From JAWSVE01 sp050789445 (lineage in GTDB: Bacteria > Pseudomonadota > Gammaproteobacteria > Pseudomonadales > Cellvibrionaceae): 64,000 nt of DNA. Shown here piece by piece: positions 25,808 through 35,521 of the stretch; the stretch's first letter is position 1, and each line of letters begins with the position of its first letter. The notes beneath the pieces are model-generated. The model did no database searches and had not been told where the DNA came from. It saw only the letters and a list, made by a program, of their open reading frames with translations. The stretch lies in NCBI GenBank assembly GCA_050789445.1, contig JAILXR010000001.1, positions 2,294,001 to 2,358,000 of the forward strand, written 5' to 3'. The position numbers and the translations under genes were made by a program.

Positions 25808-25866
25808 AATCTATAAGGTATCTGTATCTACTTGGCTTACAGATACCTTTAGATTTCGTCTTTTTT
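25808..25866 (+). terminator. Rho-independent terminator or attenuator inside the locus
   Basis: An 18-bp stem with one bulged base (25808-25826 with 25838-25855; core AAGGTATCTGTA/TACAGATACCTT), an 11-base loop, and TTTTTT at 25861-25866. It separates the methyltransferase from the fatty-acyl-AMP ligase, so the ligase may be expressed at a lower level or from its own promoter. Confidence 0.8.
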
Positions 25867-25915
25867 CTACAAGCGTTAGTACTTATTTAATTTTCTCCAA
25901 AGATCTTTCTACCTT

Positions 25916-27739
25916 ATGAAAAAATCAAAAAAAAGCATGTCAACCAATGATCTTCTGACGACTAAAACACCTTCAACAGTGATTGAAGCGCTACACTATT
26001 GGGCAAAGATGACTCCTAACAAAAAGGCATTTTGCTTTATTGACAACAAAGGCGATTGCTTTACAAGCATTTCTTTTCTAGAGCTTAAAAAAAGCGCTCA
26101 AGTATTCGCCGATACAGTTTTATTCCATGCAAAAAAAAATGACCGGATTGCTTTGATTCTACCTACTGGTCCAGAATTTATTATTGCGTTTCTTGGGTCG
26201 CTATTAGCAGGTACGATTCCAGTGCCTTTAAGCCAACCAACTCGTCAGCATGGCACCGAAAATATTCGGCATATTATAAATAACGCAAAACCAACTTACT
26301 GCATTACAAATAAATTATTATTCGAAGATTTAACGGCTGAATTTACTAGCGAAGACAAAGACAATCTTATTCATATTATAGCTTTTAGCTATCCTGATTT
26401 TTTAGTGGGCAACAATAAAAAATCCGTTAAACAAAAGCCTCATAGAAAAATCGAATTTCCACTGACAGATGATACTGCTTTCTTACAATACACATCAGGA
26501 TCGACATCCGCCCCAAAGGGCGTCATCGTCAGCCATAAAAATATTTTTACCAATCATAAAATGATTCGTGAAGTTTTTGGACACAACAACGAAACTCGCC
26601 AACTGAATTGGATGCCTCTCTACCATGATATGGGTTTAATTGGACACGTCCTCCATCCAATCTGTAACGGCCATACCAGTTTCTTAATGGACCCTTTTGT
26701 CTTTGTACAACGTCCTCGTATCTGGTTAGAAAGTATTTCACAATTTAGAATCACCAGTACCGGCGGGCCTAACTTTTGCTATCAGCATTGCGTGAAAAGA
26801 ATTAAACCTCACTCCATACAATCTCTCGACCTGTCTTGCCTTAAGGTTGCCTACAACGGCGCCGAGCCGATTAACCCATCTGTCATAGATGACTTTTACA
26901 ATCTCTGTAAGCCTATCGGCTTTAACAGAGATAATTTTTTACCTTGTTTTGGGCTTGCTGAAGCCACTCTTTTAGTTTCTGGGATACGCCATGATGAAGC
27001 ATTAAAATATTTCAATGCAAGCAAAGAATCTATCGCAAAAGGCTTCCCAAATTCTGAACAAAATATTTTTCAGGATACTAAGAGCTTATCATCAGAAATT
27101 ATTTCTTTCCCTTCCCTCGGTAAAGCTGCAACCGGTATAACGATTAACATTATCAACCCCGAGACAAAAAACACATGCAAACCCCTAGTGATCGGTGAAG
27201 TTTGCATACAAGGAGAGAATATTACACGAGGCTATTGGGAAAATGATGAAGCGACCCGCAATGCCTTTATTACTATCAACAATAAATCTTACCTTCGTAC
27301 AGGTGATCTGGGCTTTCTCAATGAAGAATCTGAAATTTTTATTACTGGAAGACTCAAAGATCTTATTATTATTGATGGAAAAAATCATTATCCTCAAGAT
27401 ATTGAGTTCACGACTCAAGCAGTTGATGATCTTCTAAAAGAAAATTCTTGTGCTGTTTTTACTATCGACGACTCTATCAATATCAAAAATGTTAATAATC
27501 TAATTGTTGTTCAAGAACTCGACAGAAGCTATCGAAACAAAGCAAACAAAGCAAACAAAAATACCTTACAAACGATCAAAGAAAAAATTAAGTTATCTAT
27601 ATCAAAAAATCACTCATTGGCTGTTAATGATGTTGTCTTAATTGATTGTAATACTATGCCAAAAACAACCAGCGGGAAGATAAAGCGACACCACGCAAGA
27701 TATCTTTATGAACATCACCTTTTAAAAGAAGTAAACTAA
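25916..27739 (+). CDS. Fatty-acyl-AMP ligase (FAAL)
   Basis: 607 residues. LQYTSGSTSAPKGV (P-loop), WMPLYHDMGLIGHVL, VAYNGAEPI, FGLAEATL and TGDLGF are the ordered motifs of FAAL enzymes, which adenylate a fatty acid and pass it to an ACP rather than to CoA. Length is normal (about 580-620). No ribosome site is obvious before the ATG at 25916; Met8 (25937) is an alternative. It probably loads the adjacent ACP. It follows a strong hairpin and is followed 47 bases later by the thioesterase gene. Confidence 0.93.
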   Translation: MKKSKKSMSTNDLLTTKTPSTVIEALHYWAKMTPNKKAFCFIDNKGDCFTSISFLELKKSAQVFADTVLFHAKKNDRIALILPTGPEFIIAFLGSLLAGTIPVPLSQPTRQHGTENIRHIINNAKPTYCITNKLLFEDLTAEFTSEDKDNLIHIIAFSYPDFLVGNNKKSVKQKPHRKIEFPLTDDTAFLQYTSGSTSAPKGVIVSHKNIFTNHKMIREVFGHNNETRQLNWMPLYHDMGLIGHVLHPICNGHTSFLMDPFVFVQRPRIWLESISQFRITSTGGPNFCYQHCVKRIKPHSIQSLDLSCLKVAYNGAEPINPSVIDDFYNLCKPIGFNRDNFLPCFGLAEATLLVSGIRHDEALKYFNASKESIAKGFPNSEQNIFQDTKSLSSEIISFPSLGKAATGITINIINPETKNTCKPLVIGEVCIQGENITRGYWENDEATRNAFITINNKSYLRTGDLGFLNEESEIFITGRLKDLIIIDGKNHYPQDIEFTTQAVDDLLKENSCAVFTIDDSINIKNVNNLIVVQELDRSYRNKANKANKNTLQTIKEKIKLSISKNHSLAVNDVVLIDCNTMPKTTSGKIKRHHARYLYEHHLLKEVN

Positions 27740-27785
27740 AAACCCGACAGCCATATCGGCTCAATCAACTCAATAGAGATTATTC

Positions 27786-28211
27786 ATGCAAACTCTTTCA
27801 CATATTAAAGAACCGATTCCTGTTTCTGCATTACCGCAAATGATTCAACAATCACCTGTAGCAGTTCTTTTTGACACCAGTATAGGAGAATGCTCACCAG
27901 GTTATGCTGAAGTAAGAATTCCTGTGACAGATAAAATAATGCAGCATAGAGGTATTGTAAATGGTGCTGTTCTGGGTTTTTTAGCCGATACGGCATGCTG
28001 TATGGCTGCTGCAACAAAATCTGGAGATGTTAGAACTCAAGAATATAAAATTAATTTTATTGCGCCTGCAATGGGACAAGAACTTATTGGCAGAGGATCG
28101 GTAGTAGGTGGATCGTTTTCACAAGTTATTGCAAGGGCCGATTTATATGCACGAAACGGTAAGAATGAATATTTAGTCGCCACTGCTTTAGCAACACTAT
28201 TTACTTTATAA
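27786..28211 (+). CDS. PaaI-type hotdog thioesterase
   Basis: 141 residues. HRGIVNGAVLGFLADTACCMAA holds the substrate-binding and Asp/Asn catalytic region of PaaI-family thioesterases, which usually work on CoA but may also act on ACP thioesters. As the last gene of the locus it is well placed to release the modified acyl chain. It ends 12 bases from the convergent GGDEF gene. Confidence 0.85.
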   Translation: MQTLSHIKEPIPVSALPQMIQQSPVAVLFDTSIGECSPGYAEVRIPVTDKIMQHRGIVNGAVLGFLADTACCMAAATKSGDVRTQEYKINFIAPAMGQELIGRGSVVGGSFSQVIARADLYARNGKNEYLVATALATLFTL

Positions 28212-28222
28212 CGCTCGACCAA

Positions 28223-29224
28223 TCAAGCCTCTGCAAATTCTCCTGAAAAATTTATAGCGCAATCAACGACTACGGTATTTTTTCCATTACTTTTTGCTTT
28301 ATACATCGCTTGATCACTACGCTTCAACCAGCTATCCCTCGAATCATTAGACTGCATTGCACTTACACCGCAACTAATTGTCACCGTTGAATTTTTCAAC
28401 AAAGGTAACTCACTAATTGAAATTCGCAATTCCTCACCTAATAATTTTGCTTCATTTTCTGAAGTGTCCGGCAGTAAAATAACGAATTCCTCACCGCCAG
28501 AACGACACACTCGATCCAAAGAGCGCACTCTCGCTTTTGTATTTTTTGCAACCTCTACAAGCACTTCATCGCCGACGCTATGTCCGTACTTATCATTAAT
28601 CATTTTAAAGTTATCAATATCGAATGTGATAATTGAAGAGGGGCTTTTGTTTCTATTATACCTTTCTATTAGCTCATCAATTTCCTGATCCATATATCGT
28701 CGGTTAAACGCACCCGTCAAATAATCTGTAACTGTTAATGTTTCTAATTTTTTATATTGTGTTTCTGCAATTTTTGCTGCGGCATTAAAAAATACAGCTG
28801 TCATGATTAATGTTGCAGAAAGACGAGCCGCAGCAGTTAAAGGAAAATAATAAAATGCGGGGATAAAAACTAAAAGCAGCATCGCGCTAACCAAATAACG
28901 TGCCATTTTTCTATCATGAACCCAAAAAATGGCAAGCATCACCGGAAACAACCAATAAGCACCAGAAGGTCCTAAACCCCTAACAACCAGCGCGCAATCT
29001 AAAATATATATGACGGAAATAGCAATTGGTGAGAATATAAACTGTTTGTTTTTTTTATACCAAATAACATTGGCAACGCTCATCAAGGCACTAATAAATG
29101 GAGGTAGGGCTAGCCAAAATTGTCCTTGCGACATTGTCACAACAGAAAACGGCAAGACGAGAAGACCTGCAACGATGTATATCTGATACGCCATCTCTTG
29201 ACGATAACTTGCCTGAAAATCCAT
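28223..29224 (-). CDS. Membrane-bound diguanylate cyclase (GGDEF)
   Basis: 333 residues: about six membrane helices in the first 160, then a GGDEF domain with the active-site loop SGGEEF (GGEEF form) near residue 245 and the usual DIDNFKMINDKYGH metal/GTP-binding segment. No EAL domain. It should make cyclic di-GMP in response to a membrane signal. I see no obvious RxxD inhibitory site. Confidence 0.92.
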   Translation of the reverse strand: MDFQASYRQEMAYQIYIVAGLLVLPFSVVTMSQGQFWLALPPFISALMSVANVIWYKKNKQFIFSPIAISVIYILDCALVVRGLGPSGAYWLFPVMLAIFWVHDRKMARYLVSAMLLLVFIPAFYYFPLTAAARLSATLIMTAVFFNAAAKIAETQYKKLETLTVTDYLTGAFNRRYMDQEIDELIERYNRNKSPSSIITFDIDNFKMINDKYGHSVGDEVLVEVAKNTKARVRSLDRVCRSGGEEFVILLPDTSENEAKLLGEELRISISELPLLKNSTVTISCGVSAMQSNDSRDSWLKRSDQAMYKAKSNGKNTVVVDCAINFSGEFAEA

Positions 29225-29769
29225 TACGTTAGTTCTAACTCCTTGTATCGGCGTTGTTCTTACTTCACTTACATCAAAAAATATCAGGATATAAAGTGCA
29301 AAGAAGAGGAGACTGTAATTAAAAAAAATGGGGGGTTCTGACCAGCTTTTTTCTCAAAGATCTAGCCTTAAAAGTTTCTTCAATGTTACTCGATTTGCCA
29401 CTTTTAATTTATATTGTTTTCTTCTAGTTCAGAGCAACTCCTAACAAACTGTTATAAGCACTTTTATCTCCGTCAACATTAGATTTTTTATTTATGCTTA
29501 ACCTCTTAAAATCATTAAACATTTTCTAGATTTAAGTCTTTTCCCGCTCAAAGCCTGCCACTGTACATTTGCCCACTCTATTTCTTCTCCAGCTTACCTT
29601 GTGACTAACGGTGGAAAATTCGTTATCAGTATCTCAATCTGGTTTTTAGCTCGCATTGCTTTTATCACTAAAGTGGAATTTTGCTTCAAAAAGCATTGCA
29701 TTTCTGATATCGTGAATGATAACAATTCGCATCTTTTTCCTGTTTACCCTTTACTCTTGGAACCTCTTT
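29225..29769. promoter_or_regulatory. Gene-free region before feoA with a possible Fur site
   Basis: About 540 bases between divergent genes. Within 29714-29733 the sequence GAATGATAACAATTCGC matches 13 of 19 positions of the classical Fur consensus by my hand alignment (TGATAA core intact). That is reasonable for a feo promoter but weak on its own. The rest shows nothing I can identify. Confidence 0.4.
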
Positions 29770-30012
29770 ATGCATTTGGGTCAAGCCTCTCTCGGGTCGC
29801 AATGTCGAGTCCTTGAAATCGACAATGCCAACGCCGAAATCCAAAATCGACTCTATGCGCTTGGCGTATTTCCAGGTGTCACAATCGAAGTACTTCGTTT
29901 CGCTCCTCTTGGGGACCCAATTCAACTAAAAGTAGGTCGAACCCTTATAAGCATCAGAAAAAGTGAAGCTGAAGTTATCCTGATTGAAATGCTCTCTGAA
30001 GAGGCCGCGTAA
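29770..30012 (+). CDS. feoA: Ferrous iron transport protein A
   Basis: 80 residues when started at ATG 29770, the usual FeoA length; the longer frame from 29716 adds a hydrophobic tail that FeoA proteins lack. It is an SH3-like fold with NRLYALGVFPGVTIEVLRFAPLGDPIQLKVG. FeoA associates with FeoB on the cytoplasmic face and supports Fe2+ uptake. The stop overlaps the feoB start (TAATG). Confidence 0.9.
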   Translation: MHLGQASLGSQCRVLEIDNANAEIQNRLYALGVFPGVTIEVLRFAPLGDPIQLKVGRTLISIRKSEAEVILIEMLSEEAA

Positions 30013-32144
30013 TGACAATCAGCATTGCTCTCATTGGCAATCCCAACAGCGGCAAAACGACTTTATTTAACGCTCTCACTGGAGCCCACCAAAAGGTCGG
30101 GAACTGGCCTGGAGTCACCGTTGAAAGAAAAACAGGGACCCTTAATATTGGCGAGCAAACTATTGAGCTTATTGATTTACCAGGAATCTATAACCTCGAA
30201 CAAACTCACATGGGGATGGACGAGCGCATTGCGAGCGAAGCGCTTTCATCAAGAAAGTTTGATCTTGTCATTAATATTCTTGATGCCAGCAATCTCGAGC
30301 GGAATTTAATTCTGACTCAGCAATTGATTGAGCAACAGATACCAATGATGGTTGCTCTAAACATGCTAGATGTTGCAGAGCAGCAAGGCATTAAAGTTAA
30401 CGCCGAAGGCTTAGCGGATAGGTTAGGCGTCAGCATCATCCCCATCATCGCTAGTAAACGGCATGGCATTGACGCATTAAAAAAACAACTTACAGAATCT
30501 TTAGACGCTGAATTAAAAGAGATGAAGGTGTCTACTGAAAACATTGAGATAGGATCCACAAAGGATCTCCCCTCTCGCTATCATAGATCACAAGAATTAC
30601 TCAATGGTGTCGTTGAGTTTGCTCCAATCAAATCCACTTTTTCAGAAAAAATCGATGCCTGGGTTTTAAATAAATGGCTCGGCATCCCATTTTTTCTTTT
30701 AATGATTTATTTGATGTTTGCTTTTGCTGTGAATTTAGGCGCAGTCTTTATCGATTTTTTTGACATCATATTTGCCACTATTTTTGTTGATGGATTTCGC
30801 TGGGGTCTCTCTTTATTGCATTCTCCCGAATGGTTAACCACTTTATTAGCCGACGGCTTGGGTGGCGGCATTACTTTAGTGGCGACATTTATTCCCGTTA
30901 TCGGGTTCTTATATCTTTGCCTGTCTGTGCTCGAGGATTCTGGTTACATGTCTCGCGCTGCTTTTGTTGTTGATCGATTAATGGCGAAAATTGGTTTACC
31001 TGGAAATGCATTTGTTCCTTTAATTGTTGGTTTTGGCTGCAATGTTCCCGCTGTCATGGCGACACGTAGTTTGTCGCGCGACAGCGATCGCTTAATGACA
31101 ATTGCCATGGCCCCCTTTATGTCATGCGGTGCTCGACTTACAGTTTACGCACTATTCGCTGCTGCATTTTTCCCAAGTAATGGTCAAAACATTGTTTTCT
31201 TTTTGTATTTATTAGGTATTGCATTAGCTGTTGGAACCGGTTGGATTTTTCGTCGCCAATTGTTTCCTGGGGAAATGACGCGTTCCGTTCAAGAAATGCC
31301 GTCTTACCATATTCCCGTTACACGCAATATTTTAATTACCACATGGTTTCGTTTAAAAAGTTTTGCATTCCGTGCTGGCAAAAATATCGTGGCTGTCGTC
31401 ATGGTATTAAGCATGTTGAATTCTTTAAGCTTCGACGGAACATTTGGAAACGAAGATTCTAAATCCTCTGTACTCAGTACAATTGGCCGCACGATTACTC
31501 CAGCATTTTCACCCATCGGTATAGCCGAAGATAACTGGCCTGCCACGGTAGGTTTATTCACAGGAATGTTTGCAAAAGAAGCCATCGTTGGAACGCTGGA
31601 CGCACTCTATAGTGAAGACAATTCCGCAGCAGAAGGGGAAGCCATTCCCGCACCCGATTTATTAAACGCAGCGAAAGAAGCATTTGCTTCTGTTGGAGAA
31701 GCGCTGTCTGGTCTTGCGGGCACACTAACAGATCCTCTTGGAATCTCTATTGGTGATGTCAATGACTCAGCTGCTGTCGCCGAAGAGCAAGGCGTTCAAA
31801 CTGCCACACTCACCAACATGGCAAGCTTATTTGTGACACCTTTCGCCGCCTTTACTTATTTAGTCTTTATTTTACTATATGCGCCATGTGTAGCCGTTCT
31901 CGGTGCTGCAGCAAAAGAATCTGGCTGGCCATACACTATGATTGTGTTTGGCTGGAGCACAGGCCTTGCTTATTACATGGCAGCTTTGATTTATCAAATT
32001 GGCACATTTAATCAACACGCTCTTTTTTCTTCTCTTTGGATTGTTGTTTCTACTATTGCTATGTGGACTGCCATTGCCAGCTTAAAACGTTTTGGCAAGA
32101 AGGCTATTCCAACCCAGTTAATCAATGTTGTTGAAGTTAGTTAA
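30012..32144 (+). CDS. feoB: Ferrous iron transporter B (GTPase-permease)
   Basis: 710 residues. N-terminal GTPase motifs: GNPNSGKTT (G1), WPGVTVE (G2), DLPG (G3) and NMLD (G4), followed by the helical spacer and a permease of about eight helices with two Gate segments. It imports Fe2+ across the inner membrane. No feoC follows, and the gene ends in a long gap. Confidence 0.96.
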   Translation: MTISIALIGNPNSGKTTLFNALTGAHQKVGNWPGVTVERKTGTLNIGEQTIELIDLPGIYNLEQTHMGMDERIASEALSSRKFDLVINILDASNLERNLILTQQLIEQQIPMMVALNMLDVAEQQGIKVNAEGLADRLGVSIIPIIASKRHGIDALKKQLTESLDAELKEMKVSTENIEIGSTKDLPSRYHRSQELLNGVVEFAPIKSTFSEKIDAWVLNKWLGIPFFLLMIYLMFAFAVNLGAVFIDFFDIIFATIFVDGFRWGLSLLHSPEWLTTLLADGLGGGITLVATFIPVIGFLYLCLSVLEDSGYMSRAAFVVDRLMAKIGLPGNAFVPLIVGFGCNVPAVMATRSLSRDSDRLMTIAMAPFMSCGARLTVYALFAAAFFPSNGQNIVFFLYLLGIALAVGTGWIFRRQLFPGEMTRSVQEMPSYHIPVTRNILITTWFRLKSFAFRAGKNIVAVVMVLSMLNSLSFDGTFGNEDSKSSVLSTIGRTITPAFSPIGIAEDNWPATVGLFTGMFAKEAIVGTLDALYSEDNSAAEGEAIPAPDLLNAAKEAFASVGEALSGLAGTLTDPLGISIGDVNDSAAVAEEQGVQTATLTNMASLFVTPFAAFTYLVFILLYAPCVAVLGAAAKESGWPYTMIVFGWSTGLAYYMAALIYQIGTFNQHALFSSLWIVVSTIAMWTAIASLKRFGKKAIPTQLINVVEVS

Positions 32145-32714
32145 AAATCATTAACTAACTTTTTACAACTTCTTATGAAAAACTCTTCCGCACACTCTCT
32201 AAAATAATTCACGCTAACGTTCTATTTGGCCTTATATAACTGCCACTCTATCGCGTCCTAGAAAAATCACTGGTAAGTTTTTTAATTCACAAATACCGAG
32301 TAAAAGATACAAATCGCCAGAAACAATTTTCCTTAATCAAAATTTGATTAAGCATCGCCGAATGAAAACTAATAGAGCAGTAAAATGCCTAAACGCAGGA
32401 ATACTTTAATTATTTGCACTAACACCCCAAAACGTCGCTTAACACTAGCCCCATCCTTTGTCGTGAACGTGATAACGAGCACTGTGATTTTGACATTCCA
32501 TTAGGAAGTGAAACTTTCCATTACTTTACAAATTATGAACCCTTGAATCATTATTGTAAAAAACGTTTTAAATCATGAGAGCAACGCTTCAATGATAAAA
32601 ACTAATATCTCTAAATAGCTTTTGTTTTCATCGACCGATATACTTGATCTACATTTATTCGCAAAGTATAAAAAACATAAAAACAAATAACACAAACCAA
32701 CTTAAGGTTTATGT
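32145..32714. other. 570-base gap between feoB and glpK, with a perfect palindrome
   Basis: No credible gene. It holds the 21-base palindrome at 32332-32352 and AT-rich sequence that may contain the glpK promoter close to 32640-32700. No known riboswitch was recognised. Confidence 0.4.
32332..32352. promoter_or_regulatory. Perfect 10-bp palindrome, probable operator
   Basis: CTTAATCAAA, one central base (A), then TTTGATTAAG: a perfect dyad. There is no room for a hairpin loop and no T-run, so it is more like a dimeric protein-binding site than a terminator. It is 188 bases after feoB and 363 bases before glpK. Confidence 0.45.
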
Positions 32715-34196
32715 ATGGCTTATTTATTATCAATAGACCAAGGCACCACTAGCTCTCGTGCTATTTTATTCGATACCGACAATCAAAGCTTTACTACCGC
32801 ACAACACGAATTTCCCCAACACTTTCCTAACGATGGCTGGGTAGAACATAGCCCCGAAGACATTTGGGAAACAGTTATTACATCGTGCCGCGAAATCTTT
32901 GAAAAAAAGATATGTGCTCTTTCAGATATTTCAGGTATTGGCATAACCAACCAACGTGAAACAACGATTATTTGGGATCGCTCTACAAGTAAACCTATTT
33001 ACAACGCCATTGTTTGGCAAGACAGAAGAACAGCTGATTTTTGCCAACAATTAAAAAACAACAATCAAGAAGAAGCGCTTCACAGAAAAACGGGGTTACT
33101 ACTTGATCCTTATTTTTCTGCTAGCAAGATAGCTTGGATCCTCGATAATGTTGAGGGCGCCAGAAAAAAAGCAGACGCGGGCGATTTAGCATTTGGCACC
33201 ATTGATACTTTTTTATTGTGGCGACTCACTAATGGAGCCTCACATAAAACAGATGCTACAAATGCAAGCCGAACTGCTCTTTTCAATATTCATACTCAGC
33301 AGTGGGATGACGACCTCCTTTCTTTATTTAATATTCCAAAATCAATTCTTCCTGAAGTTTGCGACTGTGCGCATAACTTTGGATTAACCGATAAAAGTTT
33401 ATTCGGAGAGGAAATACCTATTCTCTCAATGATAGGCGATCAACAATCTGCATTAGTCGGCCAGGCCTGTTTTGAAGAAGGCATGGCAAAAAGTACTTAC
33501 GGTACAGGTTGTTTTTTAATTCTTAATACCGGCGACAACATTTTAGATTCTAAAAATAAATTATTATCTACTATAGGCTATCGCCTAAACGGAAAAGTCA
33601 CCTATGCATTAGAAGGCAGTATTTTTATCGCAGGAGCAGCAATCCAATGGCTACGCGATGGAATTCACCTCATCAAACATGCTAGTGAAGCTGAAGAACT
33701 TGCCGAACAAACACGTGAAGATCACGGTGTTTTCTTAGTGCCAGCATTTACCGGCCTTGGCGCTCCCTATTGGGACCCTGATGCACGCGGAGCAATTTTT
33801 GGTTTAACTCGCGACACTAGTATCAAAGAAATTGTTACCGCCGGACTACAATCTGTTTGTTACCAAACAAAAGATTTACAAAAAGCAATGGAGGCCGATG
33901 GCGTTCGCCCGAATACATTACGCGTCGACGGAGGCATGGTTGCAAATGATTGGGTTCTACAATTTTTAGCCAATGTCTTAAATGCCAACGTAGATCGCCC
34001 CACTATTATCGAAACAACCGCATTAGGCGCTGCTTATTTGGCCGGACTACAAGCCAATGTATTCTCCTCCCTAGAAGAAATTTCTAAACGTTGGCGCTGT
34101 GATCGCCAATTCACACCTCAATGGGATAAAGAAAAACGCGATAAATTTTATACCCAATGGATTGATGCTGTCGATCGCGTTAAAACAAAAAAATAA
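32715..34196 (+). CDS. glpK: Glycerol kinase
   Basis: 493 residues, normal GlpK length. SIDQGTTSSRAILFD (N-terminal phosphate loop), GITNQRET, IVWQDRRT and YGTGCF, with a C-terminal GGMVANDWVLQF segment. It phosphorylates glycerol to sn-glycerol-3-phosphate with ATP. No glpF or glpD is next to it; the next gene is a CoA transferase. Confidence 0.96.
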   Translation: MAYLLSIDQGTTSSRAILFDTDNQSFTTAQHEFPQHFPNDGWVEHSPEDIWETVITSCREIFEKKICALSDISGIGITNQRETTIIWDRSTSKPIYNAIVWQDRRTADFCQQLKNNNQEEALHRKTGLLLDPYFSASKIAWILDNVEGARKKADAGDLAFGTIDTFLLWRLTNGASHKTDATNASRTALFNIHTQQWDDDLLSLFNIPKSILPEVCDCAHNFGLTDKSLFGEEIPILSMIGDQQSALVGQACFEEGMAKSTYGTGCFLILNTGDNILDSKNKLLSTIGYRLNGKVTYALEGSIFIAGAAIQWLRDGIHLIKHASEAEELAEQTREDHGVFLVPAFTGLGAPYWDPDARGAIFGLTRDTSIKEIVTAGLQSVCYQTKDLQKAMEADGVRPNTLRVDGGMVANDWVLQFLANVLNANVDRPTIIETTALGAAYLAGLQANVFSSLEEISKRWRCDRQFTPQWDKEKRDKFYTQWIDAVDRVKTKK

Positions 34197-34243
34197 TAAC
34201 TAACTATTAACGACTAAAATAAATTATTTCAAGTGAGAAAGTT

Positions 34244-35428
34244 ATGAGTAAAGTACTAGAAGGCGTTCGAGTTTTGGATTTTGGACGTTATATTGCAGGG
34301 CCTTATTGTGCAGCATTACTCGCTGACATGGGTGCAGAAGTTATTCGCATCGAACGAATTGAAGGAGGAGAAGATCGCTTCACTTCTCCTGTTGCAGAAG
34401 ATGGCACTGGCGCAACGCTCATGCAAATGGGCCGCAATAAAAAAGGCATGACGCTTAACCCCATAAAACCTGAAGGAAAAGAAGTGGTTAAGCGGTTAGT
34501 AAAAACTGCAGACGTCGTCATTGCAAATTTACCGCCACAAACGTTAAAGGCTATGGGTGTTGATTACGAAAGCCTAATCGCCATTAAACCCGATATTATT
34601 CTGACATGGGCATCCACTTTCGGAAAAGGCGGGCCGTATTCAAATCGTTTAGGTTTTGATGGACTTGGTCAAGCAATGTCTGGCGCAATGCATTTAACTG
34701 GCCCAGAAGACCGTCCCATGAAAGCAGCAGCAAACTATGTCGACTTTGGGACTGCTTCCCTAAGTGCCTTTGGCACGATGGCCGCTCTATTAGAAAAAGA
34801 AAAAACAGGCAAAGGCCAAATTGTAGAAGCCTCCCTATATAAAACTGCATTGAACTTTATCGGAGGAAATTTAACGGAACAAAGCGTTTTAGGCCTTAAC
34901 CGTCACGGCACAATGAATCGCTTACAAATGTGTGGGCCAGGTGATACGTTTCAAACAAAAGATGGCTGGGTCCTTGTGCAAACAGTTGGTTTTGCCATGT
35001 TCGAACGCTGGGCAAAATTAATGGGAGAAGATCACTGGTTAACGGACCCGCGTTTCAAAGATGATATTTCTCGCGGAGATAACGGAGAAGTTATCAGCGA
35101 ACGACTCGCCAAATGGTGTATTGAAAAATCAACCGATGACGTTCTTTCCGCTTTTGAAGAAGCAAAATTACCTGCGGGATCTGTTTACGATTTACAAGAA
35201 GCACTCGACGATGAACACGGAAAAGCAATCGGAGCTTTTAAACTGCTCGACTATCCCGGTTCACCAAAAACGCCAATGATCGTCGATACACCCATTACAC
35301 TTTCCAAAAATCCACCAAGCATTGAAAAACGCGCGCCTACTTTATCAGAACACACCAATGAAATTATGCTTGAGCTAGGGTATTCAGCTTCTGAAATTTC
35401 TGAACTACGAGAAAAACGAATAATATAA
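34244..35428 (+). CDS. CaiB/BaiF-family (class III) CoA transferase
   Basis: 394 residues. LDFGRYIAGPYCAALLADMGAEVIRIE is the conserved N-terminal CoA-binding region, and the YVDFGTA segment (near 165) holds the catalytic aspartate of class III CoA transferases. It moves CoA between carboxylic acids; the substrate is unknown. It lies 47 bases after glpK on the same strand, a pairing with no obvious metabolic logic. Confidence 0.9.
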   Translation: MSKVLEGVRVLDFGRYIAGPYCAALLADMGAEVIRIERIEGGEDRFTSPVAEDGTGATLMQMGRNKKGMTLNPIKPEGKEVVKRLVKTADVVIANLPPQTLKAMGVDYESLIAIKPDIILTWASTFGKGGPYSNRLGFDGLGQAMSGAMHLTGPEDRPMKAAANYVDFGTASLSAFGTMAALLEKEKTGKGQIVEASLYKTALNFIGGNLTEQSVLGLNRHGTMNRLQMCGPGDTFQTKDGWVLVQTVGFAMFERWAKLMGEDHWLTDPRFKDDISRGDNGEVISERLAKWCIEKSTDDVLSAFEEAKLPAGSVYDLQEALDDEHGKAIGAFKLLDYPGSPKTPMIVDTPITLSKNPPSIEKRAPTLSEHTNEIMLELGYSASEISELREKRII

Positions 35429-35521
35429 TAAGTGGTTTGTTTTTCTTATTGAGGATTAATCCATTCAAGACGTCAAATATTCAATATTTTTTATTCTTAA
35501 AAATGTAATTGGGCCATATTT

